Notes: generated from the letters alone by a model not told the origin. 64,000 bases of DNA from an uncultured SAR86 cluster bacterium (GCA_902536295.1 CACAWS010000001.1:107452-171451), one strand, 5' to 3'; counted from the first letter of the stretch, positions 1-8,862 are shown. Made by a program: numbers and translations.

Positions 1-1025
1 TTTACGGTCAAACTACTTATAACTTTAGCGACGACTTAAGATTAGTTTCAGGTTTGAGATATACAGATGATGCTTTTGCTACTGAAGTAGGTAACTTTTT
101 CGCCTTTCAAACCGGTGGACAAATTACTAGGATAGATGAATCAGCCGAAGAGGTAACTGGTAAAGTAACAATGGAATATGATTTTCTGGATGATGCAATG
201 TATTATATTTCTGCCACTAGAGGTTATAAGCCTGGTGGAACGAATCTAACGTTCGGTTTTACCGTTGCACAAGACGCAGCTGCTGGCAGAGCTGAAGTAG
301 CACCTTTGGTCTTCCCAACTTTTGAAGCGGAAACTGTAGATTCCTTAGAATTTGGACTTAAAGCCGACTTTTATGATGGAAGAGCTAGAGCGAATTTAGC
401 TTTTTTTGATTACACTTACGAAAACTTGCAAGTTCAGGCTACCGATCCAGATGTATTTCAAGGAGGAGTAGTAAATATTCCTGAATCTGAAGTGTCTGGT
501 GCCGAATTAGAGTTAACCGGTATTCTTACCGATTCACTTACTTTAGATGCTAATTTTTCTTTTTTAGATACAGAAATAACTGAATCTTTTATCTTTTTAG
601 ATAATGTGGACGCTCAACAGCATTCCTTTGGGGCTGAAGCGGCTCGTGGAGCCCTGGCAGCTGACATTATTGGAAATGAACTAGCTAAGTCTCCCGAGTA
701 CACTGCTGACATTAGTTTAAGTCAAGTTTCTGATTTTCCTTCTGGTGTGAGTATGACTTCAACTTTACAATATATTTATCGAGGAGAATTTTTCCAAAGA
801 GTAGCTAACAGACCTGCTCAAGACTTTATTCCCGCTTATGAAATTTTTAATTTAACTTTCGCTTTAGATCTCTCAGATACATTATCTTTAGATTTTGTTA
901 TTTCTAACTTAACTGACGAAGATGGAATAAACTCAAGTATGACTGATGTATTTGGAGTCGGAGCAACCGGGATAGAGTTAATACCTCCAAGACAAGTATT
1001 TTCTCGTTTTACAATAGATTTCTAA
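1..1025 (+). CDS. TonB-dependent receptor, C-terminal part (left edge cut)
   Basis: Outer-membrane beta-barrel that would import a siderophore, vitamin or other bulky nutrient using TonB energy. The frame is open from base 3, so the first ATG (base 54) is internal and the plug domain lies outside the window. About 340 residues of barrel are visible: alternating amphipathic strands, a typical barrel segment ISATRGYKPGGTN, a late ISNLTDED element, and a terminal phenylalanine after FSRFTIDF, the usual outer-membrane insertion signal. Substrate cannot be read from this part. No partner transporter genes follow; the next gene starts 60 bases downstream and is unrelated. Confidence 0.93.
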   Translation, partial: YGQTTYNFSDDLRLVSGLRYTDDAFATEVGNFFAFQTGGQITRIDESAEEVTGKVTMEYDFLDDAMYYISATRGYKPGGTNLTFGFTVAQDAAAGRAEVAPLVFPTFEAETVDSLEFGLKADFYDGRARANLAFFDYTYENLQVQATDPDVFQGGVVNIPESEVSGAELELTGILTDSLTLDANFSFLDTEITESFIFLDNVDAQQHSFGAEAARGALAADIIGNELAKSPEYTADISLSQVSDFPSGVSMTSTLQYIYRGEFFQRVANRPAQDFIPAYEIFNLTFALDLSDTLSLDFVISNLTDEDGINSSMTDVFGVGATGIELIPPRQVFSRFTIDF

Positions 1026-1085
1026 TCTATTAGTTTTGAGATACCTCTTCTTGGATTAATCTTCAAGAATTATAATAAATAGTTT

Positions 1086-1652
1086 ATGGAGAAATTATTT
1101 ATTAGTGCCGACGAACTCTTAAAAGATTCTTTCAAGCTTGCTTGGATAATCTTTGAGAGCGGCTTCAAACCGGATTACATCGTTGGAGTTTGGAGAGGTG
1201 GAGCTCCAGTAGGCATAGCTATTCAAGAATTCTTAAAAGTATTAGGAATAAAATCTGATCACATTGCAATTAGAACAGCTTACTATGAAGGTATTAACCA
1301 AAGAAGTGATAAAGTCGAGGTGTACGGACTTAATTACGTCATAAAAAAATTAGAATCTGAGGATAAACTTTTAATAGTTGATGATGTGCATGACACTGGA
1401 AACTCTATTAAACAGATAATCCTTGATTTAAAAGACGCTTGTAAAAAAAATACTCCAGAAATAAAGGTAGCTACTCCTTATTACAAACCTAATAAAAATG
1501 AAACAGGGTTAAAGCCAGATTTTTTTATACACGAAACAGATCAATGGTTAATATTTCCTCACGAGTTAGATGGGCTTACTATCGAAGAACTTGAGAAAAA
1601 TAAACCTGAATTAAAAGACTTGATTTCAAAAGTAAGAAAAGTCCTTAAATGA
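1086..1652 (+). CDS. Purine-type phosphoribosyltransferase
   Basis: Predicted cytosolic type I phosphoribosyltransferase, 188 residues, probably joining a purine base to PRPP in salvage. The PRPP loop LLIVDDVHDTGNSI lies at residues 95-108, and GVWRGG at 34-39 resembles the early conserved loop of hypoxanthine/xanthine enzymes. An aromatic WLIFPHE segment near residue 154 resembles the base-contacting region of xanthine-type enzymes. I do not assign a base. The stop overlaps the P450 start as ATGA, so the two are probably translated together, although a functional link is not obvious. No clear Shine-Dalgarno sequence precedes the ATG. Confidence 0.85.
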   Translation: MEKLFISADELLKDSFKLAWIIFESGFKPDYIVGVWRGGAPVGIAIQEFLKVLGIKSDHIAIRTAYYEGINQRSDKVEVYGLNYVIKKLESEDKLLIVDDVHDTGNSIKQIILDLKDACKKNTPEIKVATPYYKPNKNETGLKPDFFIHETDQWLIFPHELDGLTIEELEKNKPELKDLISKVRKVLK

Positions 1653-2950
1653 AAGAGTTTATAAATTCGATAAGAATCTTTCTTATTTATAGAACTTATA
1701 AATTTATGGTGATTTTTGAGCGAATTGCTAACAAAGGCTTTGCTCTAGATATTTTTTCTAAAAAATTTCAAAAAGATCCTTATCAAACATACTCTAAAAT
1801 GAGATCGATAAATCCAATTTATCACTCTAAGCCAACCTTCCTTAGATGGGTAACGAAAATGCATTTAGTTCAACAGATTTTAAGAGATGAAAGATTTAGT
1901 GTTGATGACAGAAAATACCCAATTGCCAAGCTTAGACGAAAAGAATTAAAAAGAGACGGCAGGGATATCATGTTGGATCAGTTTGAAAATCCAAGCATTT
2001 TAAAACTAGACCCTCCTGATCATTCAAGAATTAGAAAATTAGTCTCTTATGGTTTCTCTAATAGATATATCAAGTCACTTGAAAATCATATTATTGAAAC
2101 TATAGATCAATGTTTGGACCATACTCATAATCTTGATAGTTTTGATTTGATGGAGGTATTAGCAAAACCTCTTCCCGCAATAGTTATTGCAAAGATGATG
2201 GGATTGCCTGACAAAGACTTAAATCAATTTCAAATGTGGTCTGAAAACTTACTCCAAGAAGTGGGCGGAATTGGCTCTTCAGTTAAGAAAAGAAAATTGG
2301 CAAGAGATGCTTACGAAGACTTAATAAGGTATTTTGAAAAGATTATTCTCTCTAGAAAAGATAACCCAGGCGAAGATTTTATTGGTGAGTTAATTAAAGC
2401 AGAAGAAGAAGGGGATAAGCTAAATGTGAAGGAAATGTATGGAACGTGCCTTCTTTTATTAATTGCTGGCCATGAAACAACGACACGATTAATTGGTAAT
2501 GGTCTCTATTCCTTGTTAAATCATCCTGATCAATACGAAATGATCAAAAAAGACTATTTATTAATTCCAAACGCAATCGAAGAAATGCTTAGATTCGAAC
2601 CGCCAGTTCATGCAACAGTTAGATTTGCTTACGCAGATATGGAATATGAAGGAAACTCATATAAAAAAGGAACACCTTTCGCCATAAGTATTGCAGGAGC
2701 AAATAGAGATCCTGAAGCAAATGAAAATCCTAATGAATTTAATATTTTGAGAAATAAAATTAATCATGTTTCCTTTGGTTATGGTCCTCATATGTGTATT
2801 GGAGCTAGTTTAGCCAGAATAGAGTCTAGATTAGTTTTTGAAAAAATTTTTGAAAGATTTCCTAAATTGAGATTAGGAGATGAGTTACCAAAATGGCAGA
2901 AAAATTTTATTTTTCGTGGGTTTGAAAATTTAATCATTAAGACCAGATAA
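1649..2950 (+). CDS. Cytochrome P450
   Basis: Soluble bacterial P450 monooxygenase, 433 residues, normal for the class. Visible hallmarks: DPPDHSRIR at 121-129, I-helix oxygen-activation motif AGHETTT at 273-279, ExxR at E312-R315, and the haem loop FGYGPHMCIG with the cysteine ligand at 383. The first 25 residues are basic and hydrophobic (NSIRIFLIYRTYKFMVIF); they may be an extension, and Met20 is a possible alternative start. No ferredoxin or ferredoxin reductase lies nearby, so the redox partner must be elsewhere. It overlaps the phosphoribosyltransferase by four bases. Hydroxylation of a lipid or terpenoid would fit the surrounding acyl-CoA genes but is inference. Confidence 0.95.
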   Translation: MKEFINSIRIFLIYRTYKFMVIFERIANKGFALDIFSKKFQKDPYQTYSKMRSINPIYHSKPTFLRWVTKMHLVQQILRDERFSVDDRKYPIAKLRRKELKRDGRDIMLDQFENPSILKLDPPDHSRIRKLVSYGFSNRYIKSLENHIIETIDQCLDHTHNLDSFDLMEVLAKPLPAIVIAKMMGLPDKDLNQFQMWSENLLQEVGGIGSSVKKRKLARDAYEDLIRYFEKIILSRKDNPGEDFIGELIKAEEEGDKLNVKEMYGTCLLLLIAGHETTTRLIGNGLYSLLNHPDQYEMIKKDYLLIPNAIEEMLRFEPPVHATVRFAYADMEYEGNSYKKGTPFAISIAGANRDPEANENPNEFNILRNKINHVSFGYGPHMCIGASLARIESRLVFEKIFERFPKLRLGDELPKWQKNFIFRGFENLIIKTR

Positions 2951-2960
2951 CTTATTAAAA

Positions 2961-3275
2961 ATGCTAAAACTTTTACTAGGAATTCTTGGAGGACTATTTA
3001 TTATTACTACAGTTTTAATAAGTATATTTGTGCCAATTAGCTTCCTAAAACCTGATCCTTCTTTTTTTGATTTTGTATTGTCTCTTGTTTTCATTTATTT
3101 AACCTATTATCTAGCAAAAGAATTAAAATCTGTTGATAGAACCAAACCTTTGCCAGGTATGATTTTTCATTACGATTCTCAAAAACACTATTTTTCAAAA
3201 AGGTGGTTTGCTTCATGTGGCGTTCTTTTTTTTAGCTTATCTGCGCTTTTTAATTTGCAAGGTTTTTTCATATGA
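2961..3275 (+). CDS. Small membrane protein, unknown
   Basis: A 104-residue hydrophobic protein not recognised as a named family. Three likely membrane spans: about residues 3-27, 37-53 and 85-103. A loop around residues 54-82 is charged and holds KPLPGMIFHYDSQKHYF. It starts 10 bases after the P450 and overlaps the next small gene as ATGA, so it belongs to the same transcription unit. No catalytic motif is visible. The reading frame is convincing because of its position in a dense co-oriented run and its normal span pattern. Confidence 0.7.
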   Translation: MLKLLLGILGGLFIITTVLISIFVPISFLKPDPSFFDFVLSLVFIYLTYYLAKELKSVDRTKPLPGMIFHYDSQKHYFSKRWFASCGVLFFSLSALFNLQGFFI

Positions 3276-3454
3276 TTAATGATCTGATAGTATTTTTTTC
3301 CTTTTGGGTCATGTGGGCTTTAATTAGTTATTTTATAGTTCAGATTTATTCGGAATCCCGAATCAAAGAAGAGAATAGAAATAAATTTTTTGAAATTATT
3401 GCATCTGCAGGGTTCGGACTTTTAGTAAATTTAATTCTATTTATTGTGTATTAA
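3272..3454 (+). CDS. Small two-span membrane protein, unknown
   Basis: A 60-residue protein with two hydrophobic stretches (about 5-24 and 41-59) separated by a charged segment, SESRIKEENRNKF. It starts by ATGA overlap with the upstream 104-residue gene, which is the main evidence that it is translated. A protein of very similar size and two-span layout (57 residues) lies at 6023-6196 just before the sirtuin gene. I see no motif for a function. Confidence 0.6.
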   Translation: MINDLIVFFSFWVMWALISYFIVQIYSESRIKEENRNKFFEIIASAGFGLLVNLILFIVY

Positions 3455-3463
3455 AATAGACTA

Positions 3464-3583
3464 ATGAAGTATTTTTTATTTTTTCTTTTAATTTTATTTG
3501 TATGTTCTATAAGTATTTATTTTTACGTACAACATGAAGTTTTAGAGGCAGTAGGACTTGAATTTGGCGGACATGATCATTAA
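3464..3583 (+). CDS. 39-residue single-span protein, unknown
   Basis: A very short frame, 39 codons, lying between the 60-residue gene and hflX in the same direction, with 9 and 5 bases on either side. Residues 3-22 are strongly hydrophobic (YFLFFLLILFVCSISIYFY) and could be a signal anchor; the tail ends in GLEFGGHDH, rich in histidine and acidic residues. Support is positional: the 134-base gap between two genes of a packed operon is filled by exactly one frame. It could still be chance in AT-rich DNA. Confidence 0.45.
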   Translation: MKYFLFFLLILFVCSISIYFYVQHEVLEAVGLEFGGHDH

Positions 3584-3588
3584 TCATT

Positions 3589-4878
3589 ATGAATAATAAA
3601 CACGATAACAGAGTCGTTATAGTAAATTCTTCTTTTGGAAATTTGATAGACATATCAACGGATGAGGTATTTCACGAGTTCAGAGAATTGGTTTTATCTA
3701 GTGATGCAGAAATTTTATTTGAATTCAATTTCAACCAGAAAGTTGTTAATGCTACACATTTTATTGGCAGAGGAAAATTAGAAGAGATAAAAAAAATTAT
3801 TGATCTGAATAAAATAGAATTAATTATATTCAATCATAATCTTTCTCCATCTCAGGAAAGAAATATTGAATCTTATTTAAAGACAAGAGTACTGGACAGA
3901 ACAGGATTAATTTTAGACATCTTCGCAAAAAGGGCCTTTAGTCATATTGGCAAGCTACAAGTTGAATTAGCTCAACTCACACATTTATCAACAAGACTGG
4001 TTAGGGGTTGGAGTCATTTAGAACGACAAAAAGGAGGTATCGGTTTACGAGGCCCAGGAGAAACACAATTAGAAACGGATCGAAGATTAATTTCTCAACG
4101 GATGAAAAATATAAGAAAAAGATTAGAAAAGAGTCATCAACAAAAAAATCTTAATAGGTATGCCAGAAAAAAAGGAAGAAATCATATTGTAGGAATAGTT
4201 GGCTATACTAATGCAGGAAAAACCACTCTTTTTAATGGTTTAACTGGATCAAGAGAATTTCAAGCTGACAAGTTATTTGCAACCTTAGATACCGTCACAA
4301 GAAAAAATCTTGTTCCAGGTTCTGATTCAATAATATATACCGACACGGTAGGCTTCATATCTAATCTCCCAACTTCGTTAATTGAATCCTTTAAAGCGAC
4401 TCTCGACGATTTAAAATCAGCTGATTTACTTCTGCATGTAGTAGACGTGAGTGATAGAAACTTCAAAAATAAAATTTTTGAGGTAAATAAGATTTTAAAT
4501 GAAATTAATGCAGAGAAGATACCCCAGATTCTTGTAAAAAACAAAATTGATATTAATGATTTTGATCAGAATGAAGTCATAAATCCTATAAATTCAGTTT
4601 CAGTCTCAGCTAAGGAAGGTATTGGAATAGAAATGCTCAGAGATCTAGTATCCAATCATGCAAACAGAGGATTGTTTAAAGGTAAATTACTAATAAATTT
4701 TAACAACTCCAAAGTTAGATCTGAGTGTTATAGGAAAGCAAAGATTATAAGTGACGAAGAAACTAACGATGGTTGGGTTCTAACTTTAACAATTGGAAAT
4801 TACGATCTTAAAAAGATATTAAGTCATCAAGGTATCGAAATAATTGATTCTTTTAGTTACTTAGAAAAAGAAATTTAA
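3589..4878 (+). CDS. hflX: Ribosome-associated GTPase HflX
   Basis: HflX splits and rescues stalled 70S ribosomes under stress; 429 residues, normal length. The N-terminal HflX domain carries the family signature RGPGETQLETDRR at 154-166. The G domain has the P-loop GYTNAGKTT at 205-213, the switch II DTVG at 252-255 and the NKID specificity motif at 318-321, followed by the usual C-terminal domain. In enterobacteria hflX lies in an hfq-hflX-hflKC group; here it is instead among small membrane proteins, downstream of P450, and no hfq is seen. Confidence 0.96.
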   Translation: MNNKHDNRVVIVNSSFGNLIDISTDEVFHEFRELVLSSDAEILFEFNFNQKVVNATHFIGRGKLEEIKKIIDLNKIELIIFNHNLSPSQERNIESYLKTRVLDRTGLILDIFAKRAFSHIGKLQVELAQLTHLSTRLVRGWSHLERQKGGIGLRGPGETQLETDRRLISQRMKNIRKRLEKSHQQKNLNRYARKKGRNHIVGIVGYTNAGKTTLFNGLTGSREFQADKLFATLDTVTRKNLVPGSDSIIYTDTVGFISNLPTSLIESFKATLDDLKSADLLLHVVDVSDRNFKNKIFEVNKILNEINAEKIPQILVKNKIDINDFDQNEVINPINSVSVSAKEGIGIEMLRDLVSNHANRGLFKGKLLINFNNSKVRSECYRKAKIISDEETNDGWVLTLTIGNYDLKKILSHQGIEIIDSFSYLEKEI

Positions 4879-4931
4879 TTTATAAAAATTTTGATAGACT
4901 GCTTTAGGTAGAATAAAATTGAAAATCGAAG

Positions 4932-5825
4932 ATGGCAACTTTAAAGCATTTAAATCCTGATTGCTCGACAGATGAAATACTTGATGTTTTAGACGAAGAC
5001 GCAGGTCTAATTATTGACAATCTGATTGATAAAGATCAGATAAATAGGATTAATTCCGATCTAAATCCCTATCTACAAGTTGATGTCTTTGGTAGAGACG
5101 AATTTACAGGATTTAAAACAAAAAGAGTTGGGGCACTAATAGCTAGATCAGAAGCTTGTCGAGAACTTGCTCTTCATAAAAAAATTAATGATGTTTCGAA
5201 AAAATATCTGGAACCTCATGGAGATGGTTATCAATTACATTTTACTTCTGCGGTTTGTATTGGGCCAGGAGAGTCAAAACAAATTTTACATAGAGATAGA
5301 GGCATATGGGGTGGATACTTGCCAAGAAAGGTAGAACCTTTGATGAGTACAATTTGGGCTATAACAGAATTTACAAAAGCTAATGGTGCTACTCAAGTAG
5401 TTCCTGGTTCTCATAAGTGGGATAAAGATAGAATTCCAACAGAAAAGGAAATTGCATATGCAGAAATGAAGCCAGGATCCGTGCTTCTTTATACAGGAAC
5501 AGTTCTTCATGGAGGAGGTCAAAATGAAACAATCGATGAGTCGAGAACAGGTGTATTTTTGCATTATGCTTTAAATTGGTTGAGACAAGAAGAAAATCAA
5601 TATTTATCCTGCCCACCAGATGTAGCTAAAGATTTGTCTCCTGAAATAAGATCTCTTATAGGTTATTCAAAAGGAGGTTATGTTTTAGGGTTTTATTCAG
5701 ATCCTTATGATAAAACAGCTACCTATGAATCGGTCTCACCTGAGAATATGTTTAAAGATCATCTCAATGATGATTTCAGTTCTTTACCAGACCCAACAGA
5801 ATTAGTCTCAAAATCAACAAAATAA
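4932..5825 (+). CDS. Phytanoyl-CoA dioxygenase (PhyH) family protein
   Basis: Fe(II)/2-oxoglutarate dioxygenase of the PhyH fold, 297 residues. The facial triad is visible: H120 and D122 in ILHRDRG, then H193 in VLHGGG; R205 in DESRTGVFLHY is the expected 2-oxoglutarate anchor. Members hydroxylate branched acyl-CoAs, small metabolites or halogenated compounds; the substrate here is unknown. It is 53 bases after hflX and is followed 3 bases later by a small membrane protein. PhyH proteins are numerous in marine gammaproteobacteria that use lipids. Confidence 0.9.
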   Translation: MATLKHLNPDCSTDEILDVLDEDAGLIIDNLIDKDQINRINSDLNPYLQVDVFGRDEFTGFKTKRVGALIARSEACRELALHKKINDVSKKYLEPHGDGYQLHFTSAVCIGPGESKQILHRDRGIWGGYLPRKVEPLMSTIWAITEFTKANGATQVVPGSHKWDKDRIPTEKEIAYAEMKPGSVLLYTGTVLHGGGQNETIDESRTGVFLHYALNWLRQEENQYLSCPPDVAKDLSPEIRSLIGYSKGGYVLGFYSDPYDKTATYESVSPENMFKDHLNDDFSSLPDPTELVSKSTK

Positions 5826-5828
5826 CTA

Positions 5829-6023
5829 ATGTTGATTGAACTTTTTGTAACAGCTTCTATTTCATTATTATTAGCACTTATTTCATTTTTGTTTCATGGC
5901 AGTATGACTTCTTACAATTTAGCAATAAGAACGCTTTCTTTCTTAGTAGTAGTCTCAACTTTATGGTGGACCTTTGGAATTTCAATTGTGTTTGAAGGAA
6001 ATTCTGTATTATTGAGGTATTAA
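5829..6023 (+). CDS. Small two-span membrane protein, unknown
   Basis: A 64-residue protein with two membrane spans (about 3-24 and 33-56), ending in EGNSVLLRY. It follows the PhyH gene by 3 bases and its stop overlaps the next start as TAATG, which supports translation in the operon. No recognisable domain. Together with the following 57-residue protein it forms a pair much like the pair between P450 and hflX. Confidence 0.6.
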   Translation: MLIELFVTASISLLLALISFLFHGSMTSYNLAIRTLSFLVVVSTLWWTFGISIVFEGNSVLLRY

Positions 6024-6196
6024 TGTATTTTATTAACTGGATTGTTTTATCAGTTATTTATTATTTTTTATTAAGAATTTTTCTAAATTCAAGTTATTAT
6101 TCTGGAAGCAGGAGTAATATTCAGGAAGTTTTACTTGCCATTGTATTAGGCTCAATAACTTCAACCTTCATAATTTATGGATCCAATGTTTTATGA
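6023..6196 (+). CDS. 57-residue two-span membrane protein, unknown
   Basis: Called here from coupling at both ends: it starts by TAATG overlap with the 64-residue gene and ends by ATGA overlap with the sirtuin. Two hydrophobic stretches (about 2-20 and 37-56) are separated by a polar, serine-rich stretch NSSYYSGSRSN. Size and layout resemble the 60-residue protein at 3272-3454, though the identity is too low to claim homology by eye. No function can be given. Confidence 0.6.
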   Translation: MYFINWIVLSVIYYFLLRIFLNSSYYSGSRSNIQEVLLAIVLGSITSTFIIYGSNVL

Positions 6197-6924
6197 ATGT
6201 ACTTAAAAATTTTATTTCTGATTGTAAATATCCTGTTTTTTTTACCGGCGCAGGAATCAGCACCGATTCAGGAATACCTGATTTTAGAGGGCCTAAAGGA
6301 TTTTGGAAAAATAATACACCAATCTACTATCAAGATTTTGTTTCTTCCGAAGAGTCAAGGATCAAATACTGGGAACAAAGCATAAATTTTAAAAGAAATT
6401 TTGGATCTTTTTTACCCAATGAAGGACATAAAGCAGTAAGCAAGATTATTTCCGAAAAAAAACAAGGTCATTGCATCACTCAAAATGTTGATAATCTTCA
6501 TCAAGAAGGTGGTTTACCTGATAATGATGTAACTGAAATTCACGGAAATGCTACTTTCGCGATCTGCATAAAATGTAAAACAAAGATAGATCTAGAATTG
6601 ATTCATGATGAATTCAAGAAAACTCAGATTCCTCCCGTTTGTTCTAATTGCAATGGTTTTATTAAAACAGCTACGATTTCATTCGGACAACCTATGCCTC
6701 AAGAAGAAATGCAAAGAGCTCAATTAGAATCCTTGAAAGCCGATTTATTCATTGTTGTTGGCTCATCTTTGGTTGTATATCCAGCAGCTTCGTTACCTTT
6801 GGTGGCTAAGGAAAATGGAGCAAAGTTAGTAATTATTAATAATGAAAAGACAGATTTTGATAATTTAGCGGACCTTGTCATAAATGACAGTATCACCAAA
6901 ACCTTCGAAGAATTATTTATTTAA
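6193..6924 (+). CDS. cobB: Sir2-family NAD-dependent protein deacylase
   Basis: Sirtuin that removes acyl groups from lysines using NAD, 243 residues, typical of bacterial CobB-type enzymes. Visible: FTGAGISTDSGIPDFRG at 17-33, NAD motif TQNVDNLH at 96-103, catalytic H117 in EIHGN, and a zinc site with C125/C128 and C150/C153. The Tyr/Arg pair typical of desuccinylases is not obvious, so plain deacetylation is as likely. The gene overlaps the upstream 57-residue gene by four bases and abuts the next gene with no gap. The symbol is used in the broad sense. Confidence 0.92.
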   Translation: MNVLKNFISDCKYPVFFTGAGISTDSGIPDFRGPKGFWKNNTPIYYQDFVSSEESRIKYWEQSINFKRNFGSFLPNEGHKAVSKIISEKKQGHCITQNVDNLHQEGGLPDNDVTEIHGNATFAICIKCKTKIDLELIHDEFKKTQIPPVCSNCNGFIKTATISFGQPMPQEEMQRAQLESLKADLFIVVGSSLVVYPAASLPLVAKENGAKLVIINNEKTDFDNLADLVINDSITKTFEELFI

Positions 6925-7578
6925 ATGGACATATTATTTGGTAGCTCTGGTTTGGTTGGTTCATTTATCGCTAAGAAATTAAAAGAGACCAAACATAAAT
7001 TTTTAGCAGTAAACAGGAAAAAATTATCTTTTTTATCAGATGAAGAGCAACAAATTATTACTGATTTTAGCGAATCGAATTTTTCAGATGTGAATAAAGG
7101 TTTTATATCTTTAGGGTTTCCGCTTGAATGGTATGACTTAATTTTTATGAGGTCTAAGATCAAGAAGGTTTTTCAAGAAGTTGATTACGTCTTAATAATG
7201 GATATAGCTCAAAGATTAAAAAATAGTGGATGCGAAACTCTTTCCATCGTATCAGCTGTTGGCGCTAATAAATCCTCTCCAAATTTCTATCTCTCTATTA
7301 AAGGACGATTAGAGGAAGATTTAATTAATTTAGGATTTTCAAAGCTTATACTTGCAAGACCCGGTCATCTTTTGGGAAAAAGACCTAAAAAGAAAGATTT
7401 CGGTACCAGAATTATTGAATTTATCGGATTGCTATCTCATCCCTTTATGGTTGGAAAACTAAAAAAATATAGAAACATTAAAGCTGAAAAGATTGCCTCT
7501 TTGCTAATTGAAGCAAGCTCAGATAAGTATGGAGATGGAACTTACGTAATTGAATTTGATGAGATAAAAAAAATCTAA
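6925..7578 (+). CDS. NAD(P)-binding Rossmann-fold protein (atypical SDR)
   Basis: A 217-residue protein of the NAD(P)H-binding atypical SDR type (NmrA/HTATIP2-like). The glycine motif GSSGLVG is at residues 6-12, and a strand then YLSIKGRLEEDL and LARPGHLLG around 120-150 fit the HTATIP2-like lineage, where KGR replaces the classical YxxxK lysine. Substrate unknown. It begins the base after the sirtuin stop and overlaps the glutathione transferase gene tail to tail by four bases. Confidence 0.8.
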   Translation: MDILFGSSGLVGSFIAKKLKETKHKFLAVNRKKLSFLSDEEQQIITDFSESNFSDVNKGFISLGFPLEWYDLIFMRSKIKKVFQEVDYVLIMDIAQRLKNSGCETLSIVSAVGANKSSPNFYLSIKGRLEEDLINLGFSKLILARPGHLLGKRPKKKDFGTRIIEFIGLLSHPFMVGKLKKYRNIKAEKIASLLIEASSDKYGDGTYVIEFDEIKKI

Positions 7579-8375
7579 TAAGAAGCAAAAAGTTTATCTA
7601 AAGAATCTTTTTGATCTACAGCGAATTTTTTTAAGACTTCGATCAATGGAATAGGTATGTATGCATTAATATGTTGTTCATAGAATGGTAAAGCCTTTAT
7701 TTTTTTAAACCATTTATTTAGTAATGGATGTGAAGAGGGGTCACAATAATTAGTTAATGTTAATTGTTCCCATCTTAATACGTAGGGAAAAATTGACGCA
7801 TCAGCTAAACCAAATTTTGAACCGCTAAACCATTCTCTATCTTTGAGTCCAATCTCTAGCTTATCCATCAATGTTTTCGATTGTTTTAATCCCTCAATTA
7901 CACACTTTGCTTCTAAACCATTCTCAATTAAATCTCGTCTATTTTCTCTTTTCTCTAAATCAGGAATTTCATCAATTTCTTTATCTAGTTCATCTTTTGG
8001 CTTAAGAATTAATATATTTCTAACACCTATCCCATAAGTTATTGAACCTCCATGAATATGATAAGCATCTATAGTTTTCATCCATAATCTCATTTGATGT
8101 ATTTCTTCGGGAATTTTAGATCTTGCAGGTTTTTCAGGAAACTTATCTTCTAAAAATTCTAAGATTAGAGATGACTCTACTAATATTTTTTCATCGCATA
8201 TTAACGTTGGAACCACATGATTGGGATTAAGTTTAATATATTCTGCATCATGTTGTTCGCCAGCTTGTAAATCAATTATCTTTGATTCATAAGTTAAATC
8301 TTTTAATCCAAGTATTAGCCTTACTTTTTGAGAACAAGTAGATGGCCCATGATGAAAAAGAGTTAAATTGGACAT
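7575..8375 (-). CDS. Glutathione S-transferase family protein
   Basis: A 266-residue GST-fold protein. The N-terminal thioredoxin-like half (1-80) begins LTLFHHGPSTCSQKVRLIL and has HVVPTLIC with the cis-proline followed by ESSLILEFLEDKF, the glutathione gamma-glutamyl site. The helical C-terminal half is longer than usual (about 180 residues). Serine/cysteine at the start of helix 1 (PSTCSQ) suggests a beta/zeta-like or dehalogenase-like chemistry rather than tyrosine type. Monocistronic, transcribed toward the plus-strand operon. Confidence 0.88.
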   Translation of the reverse strand: MSNLTLFHHGPSTCSQKVRLILGLKDLTYESKIIDLQAGEQHDAEYIKLNPNHVVPTLICDEKILVESSLILEFLEDKFPEKPARSKIPEEIHQMRLWMKTIDAYHIHGGSITYGIGVRNILILKPKDELDKEIDEIPDLEKRENRRDLIENGLEAKCVIEGLKQSKTLMDKLEIGLKDREWFSGSKFGLADASIFPYVLRWEQLTLTNYCDPSSHPLLNKWFKKIKALPFYEQHINAYIPIPLIEVLKKFAVDQKDSLDKLFASY

Positions 8376-8421
8376 ATATGCATTTTAATCCCTATCTATA
8401 AAGAAATCTAATTTATAAAAA

Positions 8422-8862
8422 TTAACTAAAATCTTTTAACATTTTCCTTAATTCAAGCTGATGTTGTTCTTCTTGACCAATTAAGTTTCTGGTGTACTCC
8501 TCAAGATATATTGAAGAATCCTCAACAATTGGCAAAAGTTTTTTATAAAGTCCTAAGGCATATACTTCATGCTCTAAACTCTCTTCAAGGATTCCTTTTA
8601 TTGAATGATCATTTGTTTCTACAATTGAAGCTATCTTTTGACTAGGGTGACCATCTAAACCGGTTAAAAATTCTCCAGCAGTTTGAGCATGCTGTAAAGA
8701 TTCTGCGGCTTGTTCTTGTAAAAATTGAACAATAGGAATTCTGTGCGGTCCTACAACCATTAACGAGGAATGAGTGTATCTAACTACACCAGCCAATTCA
8801 AATTCCATAATTTCATTTAAAATATTGCAAACTTTTTCTTTATTTAGTTCTTTTAATTCCAT
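8422..8862 (-). CDS. Ferritin-like / bacterioferritin-like protein
   Basis: A four-helix ferritin-like protein of 146 residues. Likely di-iron ligands: the glutamate in MEFELAGVVRY, the E/H pair in EQAAESLQHA, the glutamates in EESLEHEVYAL, and EEQHQ near the C-terminus. I chose the ATG at 8862 because a strong Shine-Dalgarno sequence (GAGGAGG) sits just upstream; the upstream TTG frame would run through that site. A Fur-box-like palindrome lies 70 bases upstream, consistent with a role in iron storage or peroxide handling. It is close to bacterioferritin but the haem-ligand methionine cannot be placed with confidence. Confidence 0.85.
   Translation of the reverse strand: MELKELNKEKVCNILNEIMEFELAGVVRYTHSSLMVVGPHRIPIVQFLQEQAAESLQHAQTAGEFLTGLDGHPSQKIASIVETNDHSIKGILEESLEHEVYALGLYKKLLPIVEDSSIYLEEYTRNLIGQEEQHQLELRKMLKDFS

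Noticed and set aside
1026-1085. Hairpin TTCTTG...CAAGAA after the receptor gene as a terminator
   Set aside because: Six-base AT-rich stem with a ten-base loop and no following T-run; I found no convincing intrinsic terminator anywhere in the window.
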